Shown here in pieces: positions 11,253-22,900 of a stretch of 64,000 nt of DNA (position 1 is the stretch's first letter; each line of letters begins with the position of its first letter). Source of the DNA: Casuarina equisetifolia (lineage: Eukaryota; Streptophyta; Magnoliopsida; Fagales; Casuarinaceae); NCBI GenBank assembly GCA_028551475.1, contig CM052355.1, positions 23,773,580 to 23,837,579 on the forward strand, read 5' to 3'. The notes beneath the pieces were generated by a model. The model had not been told where the DNA came from, searched no databases, and saw only the letters and a list, made by a program, of their open reading frames with translations. Made by a program: the position numbers and the translations under genes.

Positions 11253-13806
11253 TTATCGGATGCGACTCACATGAGGAAAAGGCTCTCGATATGCTTTAGC
11301 TCTACGTTTGGTCACCCCAGGGGTGCCAAACACATTCCACAACTTTAGACATTCATCTCCCGCCGCAGATGCCACGGTGCACCCATCCGGGCTCTGACAA
11401 TGAATCAAAAAAGTTAGAAACACTCCCATAACATGAATACCCACAAACACGCACTTGTAAGAATTAATTACAAGATGAAATTCATAATCCAATCCAGTAC
11501 CTGTGCCATGTGAAGGACTCTAGAGCTGTGACCAGAAAGCTCCACCATCTTCTCCATAGAAGGATATTTCCAAAGGGTGAGCTGATGGCGACTAAAGCCA
11601 TGAGAACTGAGCAATTCTCGCTCATTCATGTTCCATAGCAGAGAACACAGTTCTGATCCAGTAGCAATTGAGCTCAAGCAACGTCCGGACTGGGTGTTCC
11701 AAAACTTGATACGTTCATCACCAGCACCCCCACCAGAGGCTAGCAAACTGCTTTCAAACAGACACCAAGCGAGGGCCCTAATTGTAGCTGTGTGTTCCAC
11801 AAGCTTGTGAAGCCATCGTCTTCCTCCATCAGAAGATGCCAAGTACCTGTCCCATATATAGACCAGATTGTCGTCTCCTCCACTAGCCAATTGTTGGTGT
11901 GATTCAGACCACTTTAATCCGCAAACCTCCTTTCGGTGTCCCACATAAGTAGCTACAATAGGAGATCTCATCCTTACATCTCTATTTCTAATCTTACCAT
12001 CCATTCCTCCAGATGTAAGGATGTTATTGTTCCAGGCAAGTGAACCAACTCGTTGTCTATGACCTCTTTTGAAAGTTCGTATCTGCATTCGCAAAATCAA
12101 AATAATTGATCAAAATCTATACTTGAATGATAAAGAAACAGCTAGCTTTTTATTTTTTAAGGTACATGTGGTTGAGTACCTTTCTAGTAGTAGTGGAATC
12201 CCATAGCTGGACATGAGAATTATTTAAACCAATCGCAATTTGGTGGCTGTCAGGAGCCCAGTTAATACTTGTAATAGGACCATCTTCCTCATCAACAGTG
12301 ATAAGTTCTAGGACAGAATCCTTCGAGGCCTCCCACAGATATGCAGTACTTCCAAGCGCAATTGCAAGGACATTGCTGCTGGACCAATCTAGTAAATTCA
12401 AGCTGAAGTCGTCCACCATCTCAGCAGCTTCTAATGTCCTCTCTGGCTTCTGTCCAATTAGATTTGGAATGTTAGTGCCCAAATTGATTTGGCAAACAAA
12501 CAAATACACAAGAAGAGAGGAGCTATATTATGGTTTTTCACATGCAATTCTAGACTATGTGTCAAGTTATTTAGTTGATATTCAATGAATTTATTTGGAA
12601 ATTAACAGAAAAGTAATTGAATAACATTCATGATTAGAATGGCTCAAGAAAATAGAAACCCTAAAGTCACCTAACATGCAAAAATAATTTAAAGTTTGTT
12701 GAACCCATATGCTTCAACTAAGTTCAAATGTTTTTCACATTATAATCCATACATTTGGTCTAATATATCACTTCAAATCCAAATCTAATGGCTAGCGTTG
12801 AGCAACTATACCCGAGGAATGTATCGCAGAGGCTTGGGCTTTGCCATGGGCAGTGATGAAAGCAAGTCTTGTGGAAATGGACTGATTCGTTCAGGGGTCT
12901 TGTTCTTAAATGCAAATATCCTTCGGTTCATGTCACAAGCCTCCGCAAGTTTCTTCCTATAGGCCTGTCTAGTGGGCGAGAGATCACTGGTGTTCTCTTT
13001 GACTTTCCTCCACCCTTGAGTGAGCACAGATTTTGCAAAATCAAACTCCGTAGCTGTGCGGTTTGGAATGAACCTATCCAACTGTCAACAACAAACAAAT
13101 TTGGATCAGAAACCTAACAAAAATTGAATTCAAAACCAAGGAGAAATGATAAGAGTTGTTATTCAACTTTTTTGGCTTTAAAGTAACCCAGAATCCCCAA
13201 ATTCATTCACTAAACCAAACCCTAAACCAGAATTCTATTTCAGGGTTTACGATTAGAAACACTAAATCTGTTTTCTGAACAACCATTTCTAACCCCAAAT
13301 CTACCAAATTCTTAGTGTTAGGTATACTCAACCTAACTACAAAACAATAACAAAACACTACAATCCGAAACAAGAAGACGTAATGTTGACACGAGACATA
13401 AGACACAATATTCACCAGATAGACGAAATATACATCGCATTCATGCTCAATCAGAGAACAAATCTATTCTGATTACGATCTGATTACCATTTCGAAAACC
13501 AAAAAAAATCCAGACAGATGAGATTTACCAACATGACGTTATTCAGAAAACCAAACCCAAAACCAGAATTCTATTTTAGGGTTTACAATTTGAAACCCTA
13601 AACTTCATTATAGGGTTTACGACTTGAAACCCGAAACTATTTTCTGAACAAAATACCACTTCAAACACACAAAAATTCACAAAAAAGGGTACAACACTGA
13701 GGAATGAAAAACACATAGAGTTTCTTACATTTTCATCGAAGGAGGAACCCGCATATGTCTAACGCGGCCAGCGGGAAGTGGTACGCTCAGATTGCGGCAT
13801 CCACAT
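11253..13806 (-). CDS. CDC20: CDC20-type APC/C activator (WD40), with an in-frame stop in exon 1
   Basis: Substrate-recognition activator of the anaphase-promoting complex in mitosis. Five exons join in phase 0 throughout: 13806-13729, 13081-12812, 12449-12180, 12082-11501 and 11393-11253, all with GT-AG introns; 446 codons before the stop, the usual CDC20 length. Exon 2 opens with the C-box DRFIPNR. WD40 repeats fill exons 3-5 (for example [54 protein letters not shown]). The protein ends in the APC/C-binding Ile-Arg tail (SRIR). Exon 1 would read [15 protein letters not shown], then TAG at 13761-13759, then [10 protein letters not shown] joining LDRFIPNR. No in-frame ATG lies between that stop and the C-box. 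As read, the frame is therefore broken at its N-terminus. A few normally conserved WD40 residues also differ, for example ALAWCLF where Pro is usual. It may be a recently disabled copy, a sequence error, or a gene with another first exon. Confidence 0.9.
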
Positions 13807-13916
13807 TGCCTGGATGGGACTAAGCAGCTTGGAAATCGGAGAGAGCGAGGTCCGAGTGGACGTCGGAGAGAGCGAGCAAGAGAAAAAGCGAGGTCGGAGT
13901 GTACGCCGTAGAGAGC

Positions 13917-13972
13917 AAGCAAGAGAGACAGAGAGACAGAGAGACAGAGTAACAGAGTAACAGAGAGACAGA
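13917..13972. repeat. GACAGA microsatellite upstream of CDC20
   Basis: Runs of AGAGACAG and AGAGTAACAG lie 110-170 bp upstream of the proposed CDC20 exon 1, within the likely promoter or 5' leader. Confidence 0.85.
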
Positions 13973-15590
13973 ACGCGTTTGAGGATTTTGGGGTTTCGGA
14001 TGATTTAAAGGCTTTGGCCGTTTATTTTTCTGACGATCGTGTCCTTGCTGAGATTCCGTATTGACAACGTTACCCCTAAACTTTTTCTTCCATTTTTTCT
14101 TTTTGGCTCTTCTCTCTTTTTATTTTTTTCATAAAAAATTAGTAGCAGATAAACCCCCTTGTTAATGACGTAAGAACAATTATCTACCATTCAGTCATAA
14201 AATTTTTCATACCCGTTTAGATTTTCACACTAATTCTTTCTTCAACTTTTACTTTTACTTTTACTTTTTCTTTTTGTAGCCAAATAGGCATTAAAAAGAA
14301 CTTTTCTAATAATAAAATATGTCTGCTTTTTTTTCACTGATATTTTTTCAACTAAAATTTTTTTTGAATAATTTTAAATATTATAAAATTTAATATATTA
14401 AATTAAAAATTAAAAATAAATAAACAAACATAACATAAAACTAAATAAAATATAAAATTCTCAATATTGTCCCACTCTCATATTATGTAAAGACTAAGGG
14501 CAATCTTTAAACTAAAAAGAAAAATAAATATTTTTTTAATCATATGTATCACAACCAAAATGAAGAAAAAAAAAACAAAAGAGACCATAAGTAATTATTA
14601 GTAGTGAATTAGTAATAACCCAAAGTTCTATATTTACAAATCAAATATCTACTTTTATTGAATTTAGTATTTTTTTTTCATATCATATGTGTCATAAAAA
14701 ACATTTCAATACAAAAGAAGCCATAAGTAATTATTAGTAGTGAATTAGTGATGACCAAAAGTTTTTTTTTACAAATCTAATTACTTTATATGTTTGTTCA
14801 TTTAATCTTGTTTATACTTTTCATCTCACATGAATTTATCTCCTTAAAAATAAATAAGTTCTTGTCATCATAGAAGATACATCTTGTGGCAGTAATAAAA
14901 AATTGGATACAAAAAATCAAAAAAAATTATTTATATGAATAAAAATAAACTTTAACTAAACAGATTGTAATATTTTTTGTTATTTTGATGTATAAAATCA
15001 TATATTGAGCATATACTTTAGATGCTATTGTGATTACTTTTCATTATTTAACATTTTTTGGATGACCATGGGAGGAGTTTATCCCATTGTATATTCTCTT
15101 CGTGCCAAGCCACTCATTTTTTAATATCAATAAAAAATAGACAAGTTGTTTATACTAAAATACTTGGTTGAGAGTGAAGTTTTCTTTTAATTGGTCCATC
15201 TCACTCTATTTAAAAGTATTCATACTGACAGACATAGTTTTCTAATAAAATCATTATGGTATTCAACATTTATTAAAAATGGATAAAGAAAAATGGTAAA
15301 TATATTCGGAAAAAAAAATTGACCTATTGTTTGTTCAGGAACAATGCTACTCCAGGTTGGTTGATATTGACAAAAACTTAGTATGAGAACATATAAATTC
15401 CGTCAGTGTTTTTTATATTATTCAAAGGAACTTGGAGGTTAACCCTCAATCAATGCTAAAAAAATATTAATCCACTAATTCCAAAACATTTGGGATCATT
15501 TGGGAATATGTTAAACAGAGCTACACTGACTGAATTTGTTAAACATGGTGTCGTAGATGTCAATCAACAAGCACTGATGAACCAAAAACA
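13973..15590. other. AT-rich intergenic DNA with a 136-bp tandem duplication
   Basis: No gene is recognised. CCATAAGTAATTATTAGTAG starts at 14585 and again at 14721, and similarity extends over most of the 136-bp period (about 14540-14780). The remainder is poly-A/poly-T rich sequence. Confidence 0.65.
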
Positions 15591-15591
15591 G

Positions 15592-16116
15592 AAGAAATCT
15601 ACTGGACAATGCGAGTAACCTCCTTACGAATTTGTTAAGCGGGGGCAGTCTGGGGTCTATGCCTATAGCTGAAGGTGCAGTCTCTGATTTGTTTGGTCAG
15701 CCTCTCTTCTATTCCTTGTACGATTGGTTCTTGGAGGTACTTGCCTTTGCACAAGATTGGCTAATGATATTATTTTCTCCACTCGTCTACTCATTTTTCT
15801 GTGTTTATCCACTGGTCGATTGGTCGCGGACCCTTCAAAACGAAGGTACTTTAATTTACTGGTTGTGTAGCAGACATGGAGACAAGTGGCAGTGCAGTGG
15901 CTGGGTTTGTTGTTCTCTTGAGTTGAGCTGTAACCTCAGTAGTCTTGAACCCCTTCTGTGTGCTTTCCCTTATCTTATAATTCAGTTTGTTTATGTCGGA
16001 TTTTGCAGCATGGTTCTGTCTATAAACTCGCTTTTGGGCCAAAGGCATTTGTCGTTGTATCAGATCCCATTGTTGCCAGACATATTCTTCGAGAAAATGC
16101 ATTTTGTTATGACAAG
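15592..16116 (+). pseudogene. CYP97A: CYP97A carotenoid beta-ring hydroxylase, two-exon fragment
   Basis: CYP97A (LUT5) enzymes are plastid cytochromes P450 that hydroxylate the beta-rings of carotenes. Exon A (about 15592-15736) reads [21 protein letters not shown] and LYDWFLE. Exon B (16009-16116) reads [20 protein letters not shown], then [14 protein letters not shown]. Both match the conserved N-terminal third of CYP97A. The GTACTTGCC donor and TTTTGCAG acceptor of the intron between them are intact, so this is a genomic copy and not a retrocopy. After the GTAGAATC donor at 16117 I find none of the later exons: no I-helix, no ExxR, no heme Cys loop. Sequence before exon A has an in-frame TGA at 15578 and no recognisable transit-peptide exon. 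It is a truncated remnant at both ends and cannot make an active P450. Confidence 0.9.
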
Positions 16117-16339
16117 GTAGAATCTGATGCTTTGCTTCTGGGGTTGCCCTCCCTTCTTTCTCCAACAAGATTCTGAATTTTGTTGTGATCATAATGTGAA
16201 ATGCCATCTACCTCCCGAGATGTGTGGATTTCCTGCATTCGGACTATTTGTCTATAAGTCTCCTTCACTCGTATTTCTCTTAGTAGTTACTGTAGCACTG
16301 CATGGTGATCTTGTTTCTTTTACATAACGGAGGACCTTT

Positions 16340-16406
16340 CTTAGTCCGTAAAATTTACGAAAACAGTCTTAGTCCGTAAAATTTACGAAAACAGTCTTAG
16401 TCCGTA
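16340..16406. repeat. 28-bp tandem repeat
   Basis: The unit CTTAGTCCGTAAAATTTACG plus AAAACAGT occurs at 16340-16367 and 16368-16395, with a partial third at 16396-16406. Each unit contains the palindrome CGTAAAATTTACG. One unit occurs inverted at 1389-1417. Confidence 0.9.
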
Positions 16407-16920
16407 ATGTTTGTTTATTTTATTCATCCGAAACTGTTCCTTTCTAAGTCCGTAAATCCCTCTTTCAATGACCCAAAAAGGAACATAATCGGACCACCCT
16501 CAGCCGTGGTAAATACTCATTTCTAGTCCTCCATGATGTTTTAGATTTGCAAGCAAGCAACAGAATAAAAAGAAAATATAGGTAATGTTGGATTTTGCAA
16601 ACTTCAAAAGATGCAAGGATGAGTACGGGTGACTCACTGACGAATGAAAGGATCTCATAAAATGAAATGCCTGAACAACAGGCAAGATCGATCAATGAAC
16701 ACAAAATTATAACCTTTACCTTCCGATTGATCGTTTCCGTTTATACTCAAGTCGGTATATTGTCGAAAAGAAACACAGGAACGAAGTGTTATGAGCCAAC
16801 CATCCCCACCACATTTTTTGCATACAAGCCAAAGAACACCGCTCGACGAGATTTGACTGGATAGAACTTCATCATATCCTAATTGTCGTAGGTCTCATGA
16901 AGGCGTGGATTTCGCAGCTG
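16407..16920. other. Spacer between the CYP97A remnant and the 3' end of the NSUN gene
   Basis: Nothing coding is recognised on either strand. The stretch from 16865 to 16920 is likely 3' untranslated region of the minus-strand NSUN gene, whose stop is at 16923-16921. Confidence 0.5.
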
Positions 16921-19900
16921 TCAACCATCTTTCGAGCCAACCAAAAACTTGGCAATGAAAAACCCAATTGAATCAAGTGGAGATGACGGATCAAACCTCT
17001 GCACGAGTCTTTCCTCACCTGGTCTTAGCCACTTCCTGTACTCAAGTAGTGCAACTAGTTATACACATTGTTAACCTGTATACACGGTGCGATATAACTG
17101 ACTAGTGTGCTTACTCGATATGTCCATCAGGAAATTCGCAGTGCCCAACAAGTCCAGGTCCTCCAATGCTTGGATGCTGAAAGGACCCCAAAAATCACGC
17201 TCAAAACAATGAACATTTAAAAAACATTTTGATGTAAAAGGTTCAAAAGAAACAAGCTTCACCAACCATTGCTCCAAGAACATTGGTTTAGTCTCAACTA
17301 GCCCAAACCTTTTCAGTACCATCTTTTCCCAAAAATAAATTTATAAATATTATACAACCAGGTTCTCAAACTTGAGTTATCATCTCTATGGTCGTTACAA
17401 ATCAAAGTAGAATTTAGCATCTAACCTGTTGTGCCAAGGAGAGAAATTTGTATGTATCCAAAGCATATCGTACCAATGCTTCATTCTCACCAGGATTTAT
17501 TGTACACCTAACAATTCCAAATGATAGAAAAAAACATTTCAGAAATGATCAGATGATATATATATATATATATATATACACAAACAACAAAAATAACCGC
17601 TCAAACAATAAGAAAACAGCGCAAACAGACAGCAAGACATGACATTAATAATTCACTAGGTAAATCACATGCCAGTCATGTACCGAAGCAGTGGACTTAC
17701 AATGGATTTAGGGTTGGAAATGTGAAACACAAGTATGAACAAAGAAAGGGTACGATAACCACCTACTTAGGAGAAGTATGAACATTTAAGAGATAACAAC
17801 AAAATTGCACAAAGAGACAAAAGAGAGAGATGAAGATGCCACATAACTATGAAATTAAGATCATTGCAAATGTGATTCCAATCCTTGTAAGGAAAAATAT
17901 TTCACTCTAAAAATGCACCAACATTCGGCCCCTAACACAAGGAATAAGAAAATGCATGTATACTGACGTTGAATACACAATTACTCCACCCGAGCGAGCT
18001 AGTTGGACAGCTTGATCAAACATTTTTCTCTGATAATTTGCATGCTTTCTTAAGGATTGAATTGTTTCCTGGCATGAACAAGATAGTGGATTAAATGTCC
18101 TCCATTGATAGCTTAAAATAAAAAATAAAAGATTAAACTCTACTATAGATAGAACCCAACACAATAACTGCCACGCACTAGAAACAGCTACATGACCTCA
18201 ACTTATACATCATCTACAGCAGCTATGATAAAAAGCCTAAGGTGTTATTTGGAGCTGTTTGGGACAATATATTTTTCAACGATGAGGATGAACAGGTAGG
18301 AGGGTTATGTCACAGAACCCTAGGAATGTGAATGTTGTCCAAGATTGGGAATTAGAATTCACTGAATTTCTCGTTAACTTGATATATTCTAATCTTTCTT
18401 AAGTGCTTTGTCACTAGGATATTTTCGCCACACTATAAAGGCAACCTTGATGTGCACTCTGTTCTCTATGCCAATTGGTCTAAAAGGCATGCACTTTCCG
18501 CGGAAGTGTATAGAAAAGCTGCTTTTTGTTATAAACAGCTGTCAAGCTAAGGTAATAAGGATAAATCTCATTGAACTGAACACTGAACACTGGTATAACG
18601 AAATCATGTCGCAAGTTCAAACCTAGTTTCAAATTAATGGATTATTTATTGCTTCATGCTTCTGTTGTGAGAGAGATGTACATAAGGATGTTGGGGTGCC
18701 ATAGTATTCATCCAGAAAATTGTCCCGTTTTGCCTTATGGATCACCTAGAGAGAAATAATTGGACCTTCACTGAAATTGATGTTTCCAGACTAAAAAGAC
18801 CGAGGAACCCCTCAAAACGGATAATTCAGAGTCATGCATGGGTGTGTATGAGCCAGACTGAAGTTGAACACGATAACTATATCATATCCATCCCACAACT
18901 TTACCAGATGAGCCTAGGTAACTACTCTCTGCCCAAATGCATGACCCAGACTATGCCCTACGCAATGCTAATTGAAATAAGATGTAATTATTCAGTATCA
19001 AATAAAGCAAGAAAAATAATTAAAAAGAGAACCAAACTATCCACAAAAATAGTGACAACAATATTGAAGAAAAGTTATCATGATGATAAGCAAAACTAAA
19101 CTGGATTCTCCTACCTCTCCAGCAAATAGACGAGGTCTCAAGCCAAGAGCAGAGCATGGAGCATCAAGAAGGACCCTATCAAAACTGTTAGGGAAAAAAC
19201 CTTTGGATTTCTGAACCCTACCTCCGCCAGACTGGTTTCTTCCTGGGCCATTCCGTGTTCTACGCATATTCTTCCTGATGTCAGCTTTACTAACGTAAGC
19301 TCCTCCATTCACTTTTTCATTGGAATTCCTACTTAGGATATGAGTTCATTAGAAATGAATCCACAACCAACAGTAGAAATACTTTACACGTTGATAACAA
19401 ACATCAAAGAGGAAATAGCCACTACAATAATACAATAAGAAAACCAAATACAGGATATGCAATGCAATAATATCCAGAATTCAAATCTAACATCCAGAAT
19501 TAAGAGCAACCTACAGTGTTATGTTTTTGATTATGATGTTTTCTCATATGTTTGTGGCCCTCGATATGGACTCATTATGTCAAATTTTTACACCTCAAAA
19601 GGAATAAAATATTAAACATCTGCCTTGATCAACCGGCCACGGCCCCACTCGCCACCAACTCTCCATATTGATTCATTATTTTAATTAAAAGGAATAAATG
19701 AGTAAACGTGCCTTGACCCAGCTGGTCACTGCCCCATTCCCCACTGTGAAGTTGGACAAAGGAGGGTCATGAGTATGAAACCAACAATTTAACCACAAAT
19801 AAATGATAGACATGGCCACAGTGATCGTGTTAATTATAACAAATCAACCTCAGAAGTACCATTTGCCTGAAGAAGTTTCCTCGGCATTTAATGTGTTGTA

Positions 19901-22900
19901 TTTAGAAAGAAATCAATACTAGAAATTTCGTAAATTTGTGAGAAAGTGGTAACTGATCTTAAAGACTTTATGCCCAAAAATTTTAAGTTTAGACGATTGC
20001 AAATAGATGTTCTTGGTTCACTAACTTCCTAGAATTTCTCAATACGTATCCCTTCTCACTGCCTTCCCAGTCCTTGGATTATGCTTCTTGGCACTTTTGA
20101 TAAGATCAGTACATTATGTAACCAAAAATATCCTTTAGTGTTTTTAGCACGTAAATAAGTTTTAGCATAACAAAGTAAAAAGACTTTATGCCCCAACTTT
20201 TCATGTTTAGATAATTGCAAGTAGATGTTCTCGGTTCACTAACTTCTTAGAATTTCTCAGTACGTATCCCTTCTCACGACCTTCCCGGTCCTTGGCTTGT
20301 GCTTCTTGGCACTTTTGATAAGATCAACGCATTTTGTTAAAAAGAATATCCTTCAACGTTTTTTGCAGGCGAAGAAGTTTTAGCGTATCAAAGTATAAGG
20401 AAATTTTACCTATCATTTTCCTTGCAACTCTTGTCATTCATACCTTCTGTGGTGATGGGTGATTGTGTCTCCATTTGTAAACTAGGCACGTCAGCTTTCT
20501 GATTATTCACACCATCATTCTCGTCACTGCAACAGGGATTGCCCATACTATTGGAATCACTCCTTTGACAAACCGCTTTAAGAGCATCTAGCTTATATGT
20601 GGTTATACAATTGAAACCCATTTCAGCAGCCAATTTCTGAATATCCAGCACCTTTAAGTTTGACCACAAAAGAAGCAAGAAGTTAAAATTCAACAAACAA
20701 TGACACTAAAAGAATAAAAATCAAAGAAAGGTGAAATTTCTCTACTTGACTGGACTCTACCAGTTTGGCACTTACAATACAAAGGACAAAGCTAAGTTTA
20801 TCTATCGGCAAGAATCACATAGAAAACAAATTGAAAAGCAGGCAAGCCAATTATGTTTCTAATCCTCCTTCAAGGACCCACGTATCCATTCCACAAAATA
20901 CTTTACCAGAACCATGAAAAACATGAATACAATATTAAATGCAAGTGCCCGAAACAAAGTGATCACAATACTTCATTCCAGCATTATTCCCAAATTAGGA
21001 GTCTCAGCCCTTAATAGACCCATAAAAAAAAGGGACATTCAAAATGGAGGTAGAAGGACCCAAAAGCATGAGGTTGCCAAAAAGTTAAATATCCTTAAGG
21101 TCTGGCACCTGAGCTGCAAATAGGCTGCTGGACAAGAAGCTAGTTATCTAGAGGTAGGCATACAAAATTAGACCGTACATTATGAAAGACCCACACATGC
21201 TTCAAGAATTTGCAAACAAACTTCAAGTGCAGTACTAATTTAAAATTAATGAGTAGAGACTCAAAAGTGGAGGCATGTTAATTTGATCTTAGGAATTGCC
21301 TTTGAAAATGAAAAAGGAGAATAAATGTCAGTTATCCATAGAATAGCTGTAACGAGACGAACTAAACGAAAAAAGACAAGTACTTTTAGCACCCACCAGC
21401 AAATTACATGCAAACGAATTTGTTAAAGCCAAAACCCAAATATAAGAACCAAAATATACTGAAACATGCCTAAAATAACCAGCATTGGTACAATGTGAAT
21501 TTGGCCACAATGCAAAAGGTGATTATTTATCCGTATGAGATCCTCACTAATAGTGTTTGTAACTGTAATGTCAAGTCTTCATACAAGCAAAAGATCCAAT
21601 TCACCTATCTACTGACAAACGATGCATCAAATAACTTTAACTGAAACATATTTCTCAAGAAAATGCATTTCCAGCCATCTATGGTAGCACAATATAGGAA
21701 AATGAAAAAATAATATTAAATAAAATTCAAAATTTAAGACAGACGAGAGTCTAATTTAATCACAGTTTTATGTAACCACTAGAATGACAAGCTACACATT
21801 AGGTACAATCATAAAAGACACAATAAAACCAACGTCAAACATAAAGAAAATAAAATAAAATGAAACCTCAGTAGTGCTTCTTGTTCTACAGGTTGCATAA
21901 GCAAATAGAACAGGCATTATGATTCCTCCAAAATATGGGTGTTATTTTTAGTACAAACCAACTATACTCAACCCCACAAAGCATAAAGCCCAACGCCAAC
22001 TCCTTGGGGCCCACATACACAGATTCAGTTGCTTAAATTACAATATTCACAGTGATTTAATTCAGTATGCTTCTGTTGATATGTGATCCAAGAATAATAT
22101 GGAAAGGAAGGAAAGCATGACATTTTCACATTTCTAGATCAAAAGTCGTACCTTGTTGTGAGACCTATCAACTGCAACAATCTCTCCCTCATCCTTCATG
22201 AGCATTGCAATTGCAGTTGTTTTGCCTCCTGGTGCTGCACACATGTCTAGTATTCGCTCACCCTTTTGGGGATCTAAAACATAAAAGAAAAAGTTTCAAA
22301 GTCCATTAAATCCTATATATAAGCAGTAAGCAATAGCTAGATCCCATGCAAGGGAAACTAGTTGACAGTTAGATTGGTTCTTAATATTTTCAATGAAGGG
22401 CGTTTGTTATAAGTTCAGTGACCCTTAGTGTTGCTATAGCTTCTTAAGTGTCATTTTGTGCAGCCTTGCCTAACTTAAAACCAGATCTGATGGTGGTTTT
22501 ATTGAGTCTTTGAACCTAGTTCACGGAGAATATACAAGAAAGGCATCCAACTAAAGAAAAGAAATAGCGACTAACTCTAGAAGTTCCAAAAAAATTGGAA
22601 CACCATATACATTGTGGGCAAATACCTAGGCATAAGGCGATTTCAGCATCAAAGTTTCAAAGCCCATATCATCTTCTCAAATTGTCCGAAGTTTCTAGCA
22701 TTACACTTTTTCCAAGTATATATTACTTTAAATCCAATAGTGTCATCTTCCAAGCTTCTAGTTTTGCCACTTTAATCTTGTTCTTGCTGGAGATTATTTC
22801 TATCACTCCCAATTGTCTCAATTGGGCAGAAAAGTAATGACCATTTACTAGGTTAGATTAGAGTTATTTAAGATCTAAGTTCTTCTCAGTAAGCCAGTAG

